This document shows, one piece after another, positions 25,173-36,990 of a DNA stretch of 64,000 nt (position 1 is its first letter; each line of letters opens with the position of its first letter). A model generated the notes under the pieces. That model worked only from the letters and a program-made list of their open reading frames with translations, was not told the origin of the DNA and did no database searches. The DNA is from Limonium bicolor. Taxonomy: Eukaryota > Streptophyta > Magnoliopsida > Caryophyllales > Plumbaginaceae. A program made the position numbers and the translations under genes. The stretch lies in contig CM041783.1 in the NCBI GenBank assembly GCA_023374045.1, positions 99,916,357 through 99,980,356 on the forward strand, in the 5' to 3' direction.

Positions 25173-25273
25173 AATTTGGGTTGGATTCTCACACATGAGA
25201 TGATCCAATGATAATGATCTCGTACAAATGATTATGATAAGAGCCAATTGTGAAGTGCCAAACGTGCAATTAT

Positions 25274-25450
25274 GAGGTGTGAAAATTGTCCAAAGCAAGA
25301 AATTGCTGGAAAACATGCCAAACATGGCAATGAAAAAGTTTTTTCAAAACAAGAAAGTACTGAAAATGGGCCAAACGTGGCAATGCTTGAGAATTGAAAA
25401 TCGTTCAAAGCAAGAAATTGTTGAAAACGCGCCAAACGTGGCAATGCTTG
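25274..25450. repeat. ~60-bp degenerate tandem repeat in E3
   Basis: Three diverged copies built around CAAGAAATTGCTGGAAAAC followed by a GCCAAACGTGGCAATG-type phrase. No gene. Confidence 0.75.
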
Positions 25451-28388
25451 GGAAAAACTCTACTGAAAAAGAAAAGTGAAATAATCATTTCCTGACTAAG
25501 AATTTTAGATTTGCATTTTGTTTCTTAGAAGATGAATATGCCACTGGTGGAGTGTGGTGTTTGTTTATGGTGCTAAAGGCTTTTGCTAGTGTTCAAGATA
25601 TATGATAAACCTGGGATTGGGTTGTGATTTTGGATGGTGGTCAGGGTTATGACGGGCCTGACATTTTTGTGGACGTAAGGCTAATGACGGGGTTGAGAGT
25701 GTGTGTGTGTGGAGGTTAGGGCTTATGTGTGCCTGAGGTGTTTGATGTAGAGGTAAGAGCTTATAAGTGCCTGTGGTGGGATGGTGGTGCTCAAGCTTTG
25801 GGTTTCAATTGGTGTTGTCATGGCAATTGTTGAAACCAACAATGGCCCCCAATATTTATCCTTAGGACAATATGAACCAGAGTTCATGGCAATCGATCGT
25901 TCCGATCGATTGCCCCCAGTATTTTATTTGATCAAACGTGCGAACGAGTCTCGTCCTCACAGGGTCAAGGCTTATGTTTTGATGTGGTGCTTTCTAACCT
26001 ACACTTGACGTGTTTGGTGTTTGCACTCATTTCTCGCTTACGGTCACAACTTCTAGACCATTAAATTTGATATTTGATGGATTTACACATTCGATCTGTT
26101 ACTTTCACATGATTAGATACACAATTACCAAGTCGGAAGTCTTTAAAGCTTATAACGTGGCCATGGGGTGTGATGAAAGACAATGGGACCATGGAGGGAT
26201 ATTTGAGCTATGTGGAGTTAAAAGGGGTGACCAAAGCTGCACCTTGCGTCTTCTCTCGGATTCATCTTCCTTGTCTTGAAGTTATCTAGCTGCTTTGTGT
26301 TGATGTTTTTTTCGAGCTTCTGGACTTGGACTTTTGAAGTTGTCCTTTACACAATTTCTCTTCTTTTTGTCATTTGGATTTCTTCGTGGCACTTCGGGTT
26401 TGCCTTTTTGTTTTATCCTTTCTTGACTTCACCTTTGGGGTTCTTGTGTCTCCCGGTTTTTGAGTTTCGAGAGCTGTTTTTATGTGAGCTCTTTGGATCC
26501 TGTGTCACTCTTGGACCATTTACGGATCTTTTCGTCTGGTGATAGCGGCATTGCTTCTTTGAACTGATGAGAACGTTATCTGAGAGTTGGGCTCCTCGAT
26601 TCCTTTGGTCACCGGGTCGGACATTCATCATTGGCTGGGTTATTTTGTGGAGTTCATAATATCGAAAAGGGATATATGAAAGGCTCAACGGGGGTGCCTA
26701 GGGTTTAATGACAGGGTTTAAAAGCTTTCGGCTATGTGGTGCTGTACCTAGGTGCTTCGTCACTCCTGATAGTTGTGTATCCGTTCTTTGTTACTTTTCG
26801 CAGGTCTAAGAGTAAATTTACAAAGTATCTCTTTTGGTCGGAGTTATGTCATTTACCTTACCTTTGGATGTGGTCTCACCGGAGTTGTGTAAAAATGACA
26901 CGCTTGTTCACTCATGGTTTTTCCGCTCAAGATACTCTCGCGAATATTTCTCACAAAGACTTTTTCATACATTTAAATGAAAGATTAAAGACGACGAATC
27001 TAAACTTAGATTGCCCCCAGTATTGATTTGGGGTTTATGACAACAATTTTCGCAAGTGTGTACTTGGAACCATTTTGTGAGTTGCTTGAATGTTCTGTGG
27101 TAAGCTATCGTGTTGGAACGGACGTGTTCACCCTTTTAGAAACAAAAGACAAGTCGTTCTGTTCCGTTGTCAGAAAATGACTATTTTGTGATCCCTTTTT
27201 TTGACAAGACGTGAGTGTTCATCATTTTTTTGTTTTTTGGTTTTTTTTAATGCACAAAAATTATGAAAATGAAACTATGCTCTTATCCATGAATGAAAAT
27301 ATAACTTTGGAAATTACAAACTCATAAAAAATACCAAAAACTGATTAAGGATATCAACTATTACCAAAGTTGAAAGATAACTAATCAAGAAAAGAAACTT
27401 AATTGAGAGAATAAGATAGCAATCTGTAATCATGCTGAATTGTCTGGTGCCAACACATTGTAGACTCGTGCTCTCAAACGTCGGGACGCCATTGAGATGA
27501 CCGTGATCGTCTTCCTTTTGAACCTGGAGTGGGCTTCGTAAAACATCTGAACTAGGAATGCCTATGAGTTATGTATGAGGTGCTTGGGCCAGAATCTTTC
27601 CCCAAACTAAGAGTGAGGTGGATGGGCTAGAGTGATTCCTAGACTACAATGGATATGTGGGCCTGAGTACCCTTAATTTGGAAGTGAAGCAAACTGGTGA
27701 AGGGAGCCACATGGGTTGCGAATGGGCCACTGGGCCGAGAGAGAGAAACTTTGAAGTCTGAGATTTACTTGATGTTCCTATTGGCCCTTAAGGCCAGAAC
27801 CTAGAATGAATGGGTACGCAAACTATCTTGGATTTGAATGGGCCAAAACCTAAACAAACGGTTCTGACTGGGCCTAAAGACATGAGACCTAGACGTAGGA
27901 TTTTGGGTCATAGCCCGAATGAAAAGTTTGCCTAAACTGGAATGGGCCTTGGGCCGAAATGTTTGAGAATTTTACACCTGGGCCGGAATGTGTGTAGGCT
28001 TAGAAATAAGGCGCATGGGTCGGAATGATTTCTAATGCACGTTCTAGATGTGAATTGAAATTTAGGCTGACATTTAAGCGAATGATTCTGATTGGGCCTG
28101 AAAGATGATTCCTAGATTTTGGATTTTGGGCCAAAGCCCGAGTGAAAAGTCTTTTTAGACTAGAATGGGCCTTGAAGTTGAAATGCCTGATGGATTTTCA
28201 TGTCTCATGGATTACTTTTGGTGGATTTGTTTTTCATGGGCCTAGAACTAAACTAAGAATTTAGATTGGGCCGAAAGAGAGAAATCACCTAAGTCAAGAT
28301 TTTCGGGCCGAAGCCCAAATGACTCACATATTAAACCAAACAGGGCCTTTGGGCCTCAAACAATAAAGCTGCCAATTCGGGTTGGGCT
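25451..28388. other. E3 internal non-coding block shared with E5
   Basis: 25780-28388 is collinear with about 37080-39390 in E5 (for example TGGCAATTGTTGAAACCAAC against TTGCAATTGTTGGAACCAAC). Neither strand gives a conserved reading frame between the two copies; the longest open frames do not align as protein. 27570-28388 is rich in TGGGCC-GAA phrases, which in E5 have expanded into a tandem array. Purine-run motifs lie at 25838, 25908 and 27011. I see no protein domain. Confidence 0.7.
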
Positions 28389-30843
28389 GAGTTTGTAACG
28401 ACCCAAAACCACCCTAGGAGTTAGGGACGTTACACGCCGCGTATCTATTACCTAATAACGCAAGGCTCTAACAAACGAAACCCAAAACTGAAACAAAGTA
28501 CACTATTATTAACTGAAAACAGATTACAAGGTCTATCTGACATTATATGCGAAAGCCCCACTTCATTACATAACAATCAAATTACAAAGGGCCTTAAGCC
28601 ACAACCACAATTACAAAGTGAACAACGAAGCAGAAAGCAGAGCGGAGTCTTCAAAGGAAACTTAAACCTGCAAATCAGACGGAAATAGGGGTGAGCCAAA
28701 CTATAGCTCAGCAGGTGATAAACTTCATCAGCTGAGCATGCTCAAAACATATACTGAACATAATCATATACTAATACATAAGCTTAGCAAATCAGACTGG
28801 AAGTTGTAACATAAATCAGATAGAGAATGAAGCTTTCTCAAATCAGAGGAGTGACAAGCCAGAACCGAAATAGAAGTTTGTCAAATCAGAGCAAAGAAGC
28901 AGGAACTGAGCAACCGAACAGAAGTCTTAAATCAGAACAAAGCAAACCACAAACTCAGAAGTTCATAACAGAAGCTCAATCAAAACAGAGGTGGGACACT
29001 AGACACCAGCTGACACATCAGAAGGACTCACATAACGTCCTATGGATCCGAAGATCCCACAACAGAAGCCGTAGAGACAGCTATGGACCCGTCGGTCACT
29101 AAACATCCAAGGGACCCTGAGAGATAGAACAGAAGGGAACCCAAGGGAATAACAGAAGGAATTCCTGCGCAGCATGCTACGGGACAGCCAGACCCGACTA
29201 TCCAAGGCTCAGAAGCTAAACATCTAGGTCCCAAAACAGAAGCTTTACAAAACGAAACAGAAGCCTTTAATAGAACAGAGCGGAGGGACGAAGCACATCA
29301 AACGGATCATAATCCTTATCAAAACAAAGGTCACATACTGACTAGCAAACACGAAAACTAAACAGAAGCGTAGAAGCTCAAACACTCTTCTAGAGCAAAT
29401 CAAAGTTCCAAGGCTTGTTGAGAAATTTCAAATTAAGGTACAGATATACATGTGCTAAAACATATCAGAACAGATAGTACTCGGGAAAAGAAATCCAACG
29501 CCGCAAACGGCACTCAAAACGGAGCTCAAACGAAGGAGTTATGCCAAAAACAGAGGCATGTCCGAACTTGCGTCCGACCTTGCAAGTTCGGACAGACGCC
29601 GAGAACAAATACCGCAGAGAAATCACAGTGTCCGAACATCGAAGTTCGGACTGATGTTCGGACGGTTTTTCGGAAAGAGTTACGCGGGACGTCCGAGCTT
29701 CGAAGCTCGGAGATTTTAGAAAAACGGGGTGTCCGAACTTCAAAGTTCGGACTGAAGTTCGGACACACCCCGAATGCGAAAATACAGAAGCTCAAAACAT
29801 GCTGTCCGAACTTCGAAGTTAGGACAGAAGTTCGGACAGCACAAAATCAGCAGAACAGAGCTACGAACCGATCAGAAACATTACCAAAACTTCACAAGTC
29901 TATACCAAAGTATTACCCACACCAAATCAGACATAAACATAGAGAAACCATGGGGTTTCAGCCACTCAAAACGCAATTACAATGCATTAAAACTCACACA
30001 CAAATCAATGAACAATCTTTATAAAACCCAAATCAGCGGCATTCAGAATTCACAAAACAGAAGGAGATTTACAGTTGTAAATTCACCATTGTCAAAGCAA
30101 TACTTACATAACCAAAATATACGAATCAAAATACTACCCACGGGGTTTTAACACATTAAAAACGCAAATCAGAAATCACCCAAATCACCACAAATCAGAG
30201 AGTCAAATAAACATATACGGAAACATTTCTCGAAACCCCCGTGGGTGAACACACACAACCGAATCCATCTACCACCTACCTCACATCCGACGCAAAGCCA
30301 TCTCTGCGGACCCTAACCAACAGACTCCTCGAATCTCCACTTGCAACAACGAACCCTCAGACCGAACAATTCCAGAATTCTAGAGTTAGAATCAGAAAAG
30401 AAAGAGGGGAAAACTTAATGGAGAATAGAACCGGAACTAACAAACCAAACCCGACAGACGATGGATATAAGAACGGAATTCCACAAGCAGATCTCTAGAA
30501 ATCAGTAATTGAGAGGAAATTGAAGAAGAGAAAGAGGAGCAAAGGGAGAAGAACTTGGACGCGTAGAGGATGACCAGAGAACCGTCAATGAGAGAGTGGA
30601 GAAATTATTTGATCGTGAATTAGGATGAGAGAGAAGAGGGAAATAAAATAGTTTAATAACCCACTCTCTTAAGAAAATAATAAATAACAAAAGGAAGAAG
30701 ACAAATGTAACCCTCCTTCCTCAAGCTGACATATTAACATTAAAAGAATGTCATAGGCTATTTAATATAAGATTACAAAATAGCACAAACTCCCTTTGCG
30801 AATCAAAAAGAAAATAAAAAAAAATCTGGGGCATAACAGAGTT
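28389..30843 (-). mobile_element. Solo LTR 2 (28394-30838) with TSD GAGTT
   Basis: A 2445-bp block, TGTAACGACCC to GGGGCATAACA, flanked by GAGTT at 28389-28393 and 30839-30843. No internal region, so a solo LTR. On the minus strand the ends (TGTTATGCCCC...GGGTCGTTACA) resemble chromovirus LTRs; the orientation is inferred from that. Positions 29550-29850 hold an array of GTCCGAAC/GTTCGGAC hairpins. The long open frame across 29452-30024 on the plus strand is a by-product of that array and repeats CPN-x-EVRT-like peptides; I do not call it a gene. Confidence 0.92.
29550..29850. repeat. GTCCGAACTTC palindrome array in solo LTR 2
   Basis: Five units of about 55-70 bp. Most contain GTCCGAACTTCGAAGTTCGGAC-type inverted arms followed by a further TGAAGTTCGGAC or AGAAGTTCGGAC arm. 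Arms are 9-11 bp and can form stable hairpins. The arrangement is one forward and two reverse arms per unit. Confidence 0.88.
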
Positions 30844-31417
30844 TATATAGGAAAGTTCCTATCAATTTCTAAGCTTGGTAGTGGGACGGTCATACAAGCA
30901 AACAAGGCTCACACAAGTTCAACATGTCCTTACTTGACGCTTATCCAATTCGGGTATGGATCGATCCGGAGAGGTGCTTGGGGCATGGGCCCAGGTCACC
31001 ACAAAGGAATATGGCTTGCACACTTTTCTCTTTGGGCTTCCCCGCTTTTCTCATATCACCATGAGGTGTGCGTCTACGGTCGGGTCTTTGAATGACCAAA
31101 CAAGGCTAGGTAAGGGCACTGCCAGGAAAATGCTTGGGGCTAAAGCCCAGGAATCAAGGGGATGTGGTTAGATGACATCCTCCTCTTTTCCCCCACTTAT
31201 TCACATCACCTAGAAAGGTGTGAGTTCCTGACAGGGGACCCTAAGGCGGGTCCCGGGGTGAAATCAGCTTACGTGGACCCTCGCTCTCACATGATGCAAA
31301 GGTGCAAAAAATTAAATTGCGCACGAAAGTGAACAAACAATGTAATAAAAGCCGTAATAAACAATTTCAAGTTAAGCCGTCTTTCTTAAAATTAAACAAG
31401 TTAAAATTAAGAAGTTG
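30844..31417. other. E3 leader region
   Basis: Continues E3 after the solo LTR and is collinear with 39396-39947 in E5 (TAGGAAAGTTCC, GGTATGGATCGATCCG, GGCCCAGGTCACC). In element sense this is the region just after the PBS. No reading frame is conserved. Confidence 0.65.
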
Positions 31418-31435
31418 TCCCCAACAGAGTCGCCA
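31418..31435 (-). promoter_or_regulatory. E3 primer-binding site (Arg-type)
   Basis: Minus strand TGGCGACTCTGTTGGGGA, five bases after the LTR end. This form of PBS is typical of Tat-lineage Ty3 elements that use a tRNA-Arg primer (from memory of the family). E5 has TGGTGACTCTGTTGGGGA at 39948-39965. Confidence 0.8.
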
Positions 31436-31440
31436 TTATA

Positions 31441-33200
31441 TGAGCCACGTTTTTTGAACCCTATCCTATATTGATTAGATTGATTAGGATCTGATCGGGT
31501 TCTAGGTCCACTTATAACCTAAGATTAATAACTATTGCATATAACACTAATGATTAAATCCTAAGTTAGATCACTAGAACCTATTATGAGTCGCCACCTA
31601 ATTTTGACCTAGATTAAATTAGGAAAGGAGAGTTCGGGTTCGAGGCTTGGTATGCGACTTATTAAGGGTTCAATTACTCTCATTACCCCTCAAAGGTCGT
31701 TTTTCCTCTACTTAGTTTATTTACGGCTTATTACGAAGTCGTTTTAACCTAATTGCGCAAGTTTATGATTTTTTAGTGTTTTTGATATTTTTTTGACAGA
31801 AAGTTAAAACTGGAATTGAAATTACCTAAACTAGGGTTTTGAAGGCAGAATTATGTCAAATTTTGTTTCTGTCCGTAGCCATGGATCTAATATCCGAACC
31901 CACGGACCCTTGTTAACCTATTTACACAGAAAAGTCGAATTGAAAAGAAAATGAAAATTTGAAAAGTCCGGGGCCACAGACAGGATGTCCGTGGGCCCGG
32001 ACATGAATTGAAAAACCCTAAAACATTTTAAAAATAAAATCCCACCGCCGTCCGTGGTTGTCCGTGACCACGGACAACCCGTCCGTGGTCCCAGTCCATA
32101 GGTCCAAGGTCACGGATCACCCACGGACGGTGGGTTTTTGGTGGTTCCTGACGGTATTTTCAGCTAAAACAATATGGCTAGGTAGCCTGAAAGATTCTAA
32201 ACACGTTAGTAATCAAAAGTTTTCAATTTGAAGTCGAATTAATGTCAAAACTTAGCAAGCAATTTATTAAGCAGAAATGAAAAGAAACGACGATTCAGGA
32301 GCCGTAATAAGTCGGTTCGCACCCAAAATTCAACAGAATACTTATGAAGTCGATGTGAGTTAAGAAATCAAGTTTCTAACCTTATTTACCTTCGGGACTG
32401 AAATGAAACTTCACAACGGGATACTTCGAGAGCTCGGTCGGGACTGGTTTCGGCTTGGGTTCGAAAGCAGCTTCTGACTATTGGTTATTGGTGATGCTCT
32501 TCACGTTTTGTTGTTTTAGTGAAGGTTTGATGATGGATGATGTTGTGGGAGTTGGAAAAAGTGTTTTGGTGTTGATTTTGTGAGATTATGATGAAATTTC
32601 AGGGCTCGTATGTGTAAAAACGTGGGAGCTTGGAGATGACTAGGTTTTCTGATTGTATATGGCTCTTGGAGTTCTGGTTTGATCAAGAGTTAAGGTCCCT
32701 TATATAGGCTTCCTTAAAGATAGAAAAAACCGGTAAAAACCGAGATTTTCTGATGTTTAAGCTCAAGAGCTTCCAAAAGGGAATTGACTATGAAATTTGA
32801 ACCATGCGTAGAGGATAATATTTCTGATTTTTCCAAGGTGGAATTGATTTTTTTTGCTATTGGAATATTTTTAAATTCAATTTCTCGTCAGATTCAATCA
32901 GAAATTGCTAGAAAATTATTGAAAACTCGAAAAATCAAAATTCCAACGCCATTACGCCTAAAATGTCATTCTCTGTCATGGGTCAAAATCTCAATGCATT
33001 TCAAGTCAATTTTAGCCCTTTTCGGAGGAGAGAGAAAGCCTACTGTAGATCCTTGGGGCCTCGAAAATTACGAAAATACCGCCAAAGATGACCAAGCTGT
33101 CCCTAGCACTCCAGAATGTGCCGATCGATCTGGGAATCCTTGTTTCTTAATCAAAGTGTGTGTGTGGGGGGGGGGGGGGGTTAAAATTGTGTGTAAAACA
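31441..33200 (-). repeat. E3 5' LTR
   Basis: TGAGCCACG at 31441 to ...GTAAAACA at 33200, collinear with 21986-23775 except that the last ~60 bp are replaced or shrunk around a (GT)n-G17 run at 33158-33180. The minus-strand TATA box is at 32697-32708. Contains the same GTCCGTGG/CCACGGAC cluster at 31870-32130. Confidence 0.9.
32697..32708 (-). promoter_or_regulatory. E3 promoter TATA box
   Basis: Minus strand CCTATATAAGGG in the 5' LTR; transcription would run left through the PBS into the element. Conserved in the other LTR. Confidence 0.65.
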
Positions 33201-34165
33201 CGAGGAGAAGAGAAATCGAGTGAGAAGGATGAGTTAGGGTTGGCGCCGATCGAGAGGGAAGTTGAGTGAGGCGTGAGCATGTATCTTCCTCAATGCCAGA
33301 TTAGGGTTCAAAAATTAGCGTGAGTCGAGAATGAAGAGAAGCACTGATGTTCCTTGTTAGGGTTGTAAAACCACCGTGACTACAGAGAAATGAAAAAGGT
33401 TATTGGCTGGGTTTTTTTTGTTTTGGTTTAGGGCTGGTATTACTGGCAGTTAAAGCGAAAGGCTGGGCCGGCCCAGTCATGTTGGGCGGGTCGGCCAATA
33501 CGTCATATATATATCTTTTTTGCTTTTAAAGTGTTACACATTTAATGTCTTTTTTGACTCGTTTTATGCTTGTTTTCCGTGCCGTTCATGACACGTTGTC
33601 CCGTTTAACGAGATGGACCTTTTTATGTCTCCGAATTTATAGTTTTAAACAATAATCATTATTGTTATTTATAAATTTGATTAATTAGCATTTAATATCT
33701 ATTTGGCTTGCATTTCACCATTTTAGGCGAAAACGTGACGTCTTTATCCTGACTGTCTAACCAATTTTCCAATGCCTTCAAAATTACCTAAATAATCTTA
33801 TAAGGTGTCTTACACCTCGTTTCCACTTCTAAAATATTTATGACACATTTTTTGATGTAAAACGGTTAATTATATTTTTGTTTATATTTCTTGTTCATAT
33901 AATAATGTGTAACATGATAAATCAACTTGTGAGTTGATTTCCTCCTTTATAATGCTTCACTTGTGTCCTTATGTAAGGTTTAACAACCTTCATGGACTTT
34001 ACTTCCATGGTATAATATAAGGTTTAATAACCTTCATGGAATGTATGTATTTATTTATACAAGTGTGCTAGGAGTTTTCATGGTTATAATTCATTAAGGC
34101 TTATTAGCCTTTATAATTACATGATTTATCTTTTAATTAGGTTTATAAACCGTTGGGGTATTTCA

Positions 34166-34182
34166 GTCTATCCCCCTTAAAA
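34166..34182 (-). promoter_or_regulatory. EA polypurine tract
   Basis: Minus strand TTTTAAGGGGGATAGAC before TGAAATACCCC; one change from the E1 tract. Confidence 0.8.
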
Positions 34183-35477
34183 AGGCTTCATCCCGAAGTC
34201 CTTACTCACAATCGGTTCTTCCTAAGGAATCAAGTTTCACTAGGTCACACAAGAAGCCTCAACACTAGGTATCATGTCCCACTAGGTCCAAACCTAGTTT
34301 GCATATATCATAATCGATACAGCACTACCTTTCCTTTCACGTAGCCATGAGTAATGGCACAAATCATTTCACATTTAATCCACACATAGTACTTGACAAG
34401 GTACTTTACAAAAGGATACTAAAGGTATCTCATTTCATATATATAACTTTCCACTTTTCACAAACATATATGTATGTATATATCTAGCTAGTATCTCAAA
34501 GGATACTCACACATCACCTCCAAGTGCATATATGCACATATAATTAAACGTCTATAGCTACCCGTATGACAGTGGTCTTAACAACGAAGGACTTCTACAG
34601 TCCAAGGCCCCTTGGTTAGTGTCACCAAATCTCCACAATATCTAAGCTCATCATCTACACATATCTGTGTCCACTTGTAGGGAGATTCAAGAATTATCCA
34701 ACTCTGATGTAGTTAGCGTTAGTGTTGAACTATCTTTCCACCCCAATTTGTGTTTAGCCTCCCTTGATCTGACTAGGACCAAGTTTGACCTCCCACGTCA
34801 ATTTCATCCAACCAATTTATTTAACCAGTTCTAGTCTTATACTCTATTAGTCTTGTCACATTGTGTTCAGTCGATACACACGTCTAACTCGTATAATTAA
34901 TTAGTCATAGGTATGAGGATTGTATAAATCCTAAGTCATGGAACTAAGTTCCTTTAGTTCACCACTTATCCATTTACTAGAAGGTTTAACCTCCTTTAGG
35001 CTACCAAACGGTTCCATACCGATATTACTGGAGTTTATACTCCCCCTTAGTAGCATTCCCACATCGGAGTTAACAATTTTGGCATTTTTATGTCAAGTAT
35101 ATAAGTATACATATCGTAGTACCATACAAGTATCACATAGGATACATCATAAGCAAGTGTATAAGCACATGCGACCAAGTATCTCATATGATACTTAACA
35201 CACATACGAGTGCACAAATGCACATACAACAACTAACTAAGTATGCCCCGCATACGCACATATACAAACAAAAATAGTTTAGGTATGCCTCGCATACACA
35301 CACATACAAACAAGCACAGTTTAAGTATACCTCATACACACTCATACAACAAGCACAGTTTAAGTATGCCCCGCATACACACATACCCAAAATATAGTGT
35401 ACACATGTGTACTGCCAAGAGGCTCTACCCCCCTTAAAAAGGGTTACGCCCCATGCCCCACAAGTATACCACATTCG
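34183..35477. other. EA 3' untranslated region with small repeats
   Basis: AT-rich, no gene. 35241-35400 holds four ~40-bp units of the form AGTATGCCCCGCATACACAC plus a CAAACAAGCACAGTTT tail. Before that lie repeated AAGTATCTCATATGATAC-like phrases (35110-35210). Confidence 0.65.
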
Positions 35478-36990
35478 CTAAGCAAAGAGCGCTGAATACT
35501 TGGCTCTCATAGGGTCCTGCAACTCCCATATGGCCTCTTCCACCTCATGGTTCGACCAAGGGACTTTTACCTTTTTAATGGTCTTGTTCCCAGTCTCCCT
35601 CACTTTCGTATCGAAACTTCGGAGTGGAGTCTCCTCATCTTTGAAAGACGGGTCTAACTCTAGCCACTCGGGCTATAAAATATGTGAAGGGTGAGGCACG
35701 TACTTCCTCAACTGAAAAGCATTAAATACTTTGTGCGCTCTCCCAAACACATTCTAATGGGCCCACTCGCTCCATAATGAGGTGCAGACCCACGAACATA
35801 AGGCTCAGTTTGCCCCTTTTATTCTTATCGATATGTTGTTGATTGTTTATTAGCAGCAAGTTATTGCTGACCCCGTTCCAGTGTGACGGTGCTATACATG
35901 GTCTTTCATACTTTTGGAAACAGAGGTATCTTAATCGGTCGGTATCGTAATTGTACGCACGCACAATTAGATCTAAGTTTTATATCCTGATGTTCTGGAT
36001 TATTAGCGCACCAGCGCGTCATGTATTCTTAAGTGTTCTTGTCTTCACTCACTTGTTTTCAGTTGAGGTGATATATGACATTGGCTATCCTTGGTACTTA
36101 GTGCTCTTTACACTTCAGCAATCCTGAGACGTACCAGCCTATATGTCCACGGATATAATCCATGTCATTCCGTGTCTCCAGGTTGTTTTGTTCCAGAGTA
36201 ATATGTTTGTTGTAGTATTTACTACACACTTCATGTTGATGTATATCACATTCTTCGTATGTCGGTCTAGCAACAATATTCGTATGGTTCACCCTGCTTT
36301 CTACCAGGGGAAGTCCATTTATTGTGCTCATATTTGTGCTCTGCATCTTTCGGCATCTGATATGGGTATGCTTTTGGAAGTTGAGGCATTTGCCCCTAGG
36401 TTTATTTTGTCTCATTTTCCTTGTTGATTCACCAGGAATGTACTTGTACATTTTGTGTCTCTGTGTGGGTGTATAATGTTGAATGTTGTATACATTTTGG
36501 AGTGTCTCCTTGAATGGTCTAGACTATCGTATAATCTTCCTTTAATTTTGTTTCTCATCGTTGGGTCCTATTCGAGTTTCACTTGTCTATTTTTTGCGAA
36601 CGTATTTGTTTCTAATGATTGTCCATGATGATCGCTTCTACGCACACCATATTCTAGTCAATTCGATGGTTATTAGTTATCATGACGTTTGCTTTCTAGC
36701 TTAGGGCATCCGCTAGTATTCTAGCACTGCCTTTCTTTAATTGCATAGTTGTGTGTTTATGTTCAGCCCTATTTGGGTGGAAACGTTCTAATGCTCTTGT
36801 GATTTGAGCTTATGGCGATTGTCACATCATATGATATTGTGTTATATGTTTAGCGCGGAGAATATTACTCTTTACGCCCCTTTCTCGGTTGCATGTTCAC
36901 ATCATTCAGTAGGTTTCTTCGGGATCGCAAGAATTGTGCTAATATAAGCAACCTCTTGATCATTATGAGAGTTTCACATATTTACTCGCC
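35478..36990 (-). pseudogene. pol: EA integrase/chromodomain and decayed RNase H region
   Basis: 35480-35660 on the minus strand still reads as a chromodomain (ETPLRSFDTKVRETGNK, then VKVPWSNHEVEEAIWELQD). 35735-35830 keeps the GPY/F region (GPLE). From 35860 on the match to E1 4020-5200 is only at DNA level: ACATGGTCTTTCATAC against GCATGGTCTGCCGTAC, GCTTAGGGCATCCGCTAG against the RNase H end, and ATAAGCAACCTCTTG against ATAAGCAACAACCTT. Many C-to-T changes; no frame survives. The element stops near 36990, where E5 begins. The oldest coding relic in the window. Confidence 0.75.

Larger units (their letters stand above)
21986..33200 (-). mobile_element. E3: LTR element without gag or pol (non-autonomous)
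   Basis: Two ~1.77-kb LTRs (21986-23775 and 31441-33200) enclose an internal region that has a polypurine tract at the left and an Arg-type PBS at the right, so it runs on the minus strand. The internal part (about 5.2 kb without the solo LTR) shows no protease, RT, RNase H, integrase or zinc-knuckle motif on either strand; it is built of tandem arrays and unique AT-rich spacers. The possible TSD is TGAGG (21979-21983) against CGAGG (33201-33205), 4 of 5, if the LTR begins two bases earlier than TGAGCC. The PBS suggests Tat-lineage partners would supply the enzymes. Confidence 0.85.
17689..34165 (-). mobile_element. EA: 3' LTR of an older chromovirus, split by E3
   Basis: 17689-21985 and 33201-34165 together (~5.26 kb) form one LTR-like sequence. 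It ends GGGGTATTTCA at 34165, followed by a chromovirus polypurine tract. Its start lies beyond E1, which inserted into it. Phrases near 17870-17970 (AAGGCTCAGCCAATTGATGG..., CACTTAAGTC, GTCATCTTGACC) match E1's LTR at ~12740-12830, so EA is a relative. AT-rich; 20580-20900 is a degenerate repeat around TTTTGACTTGGTCAAAATCC (two copies 66 bp apart). No gene seen. Confidence 0.75.

Noticed and set aside
24982..25325. Overlapping minus-strand frames with repeated RDLIF and CETSS peptides
   Set aside because: Translation of the 24-bp tandem array; unit length divisible by three keeps several frames open.
26276..27026. Hydrophobic plus-strand frames in E3 as a membrane protein
   Set aside because: Not conserved as protein in E5 although the DNA aligns; lengths are within chance for T-rich DNA.
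29452..30024. 190-residue plus-strand open frame in solo LTR 2
   Set aside because: It runs through the GTCCGAAC palindrome array; the peptide is repeated CPN/EVRT-like text and several other frames are open for the same reason.
30241..30498. 85-residue frame near the end of solo LTR 2
   Set aside because: No similarity recognised, lies in LTR sequence, low-complexity composition.
35047..35474. Tyr/Cys-rich minus-strand frames near 35.2 kb
   Set aside because: Come from the ~40-bp GTATGCCCCGCATAC repeats in EA's 3' region.
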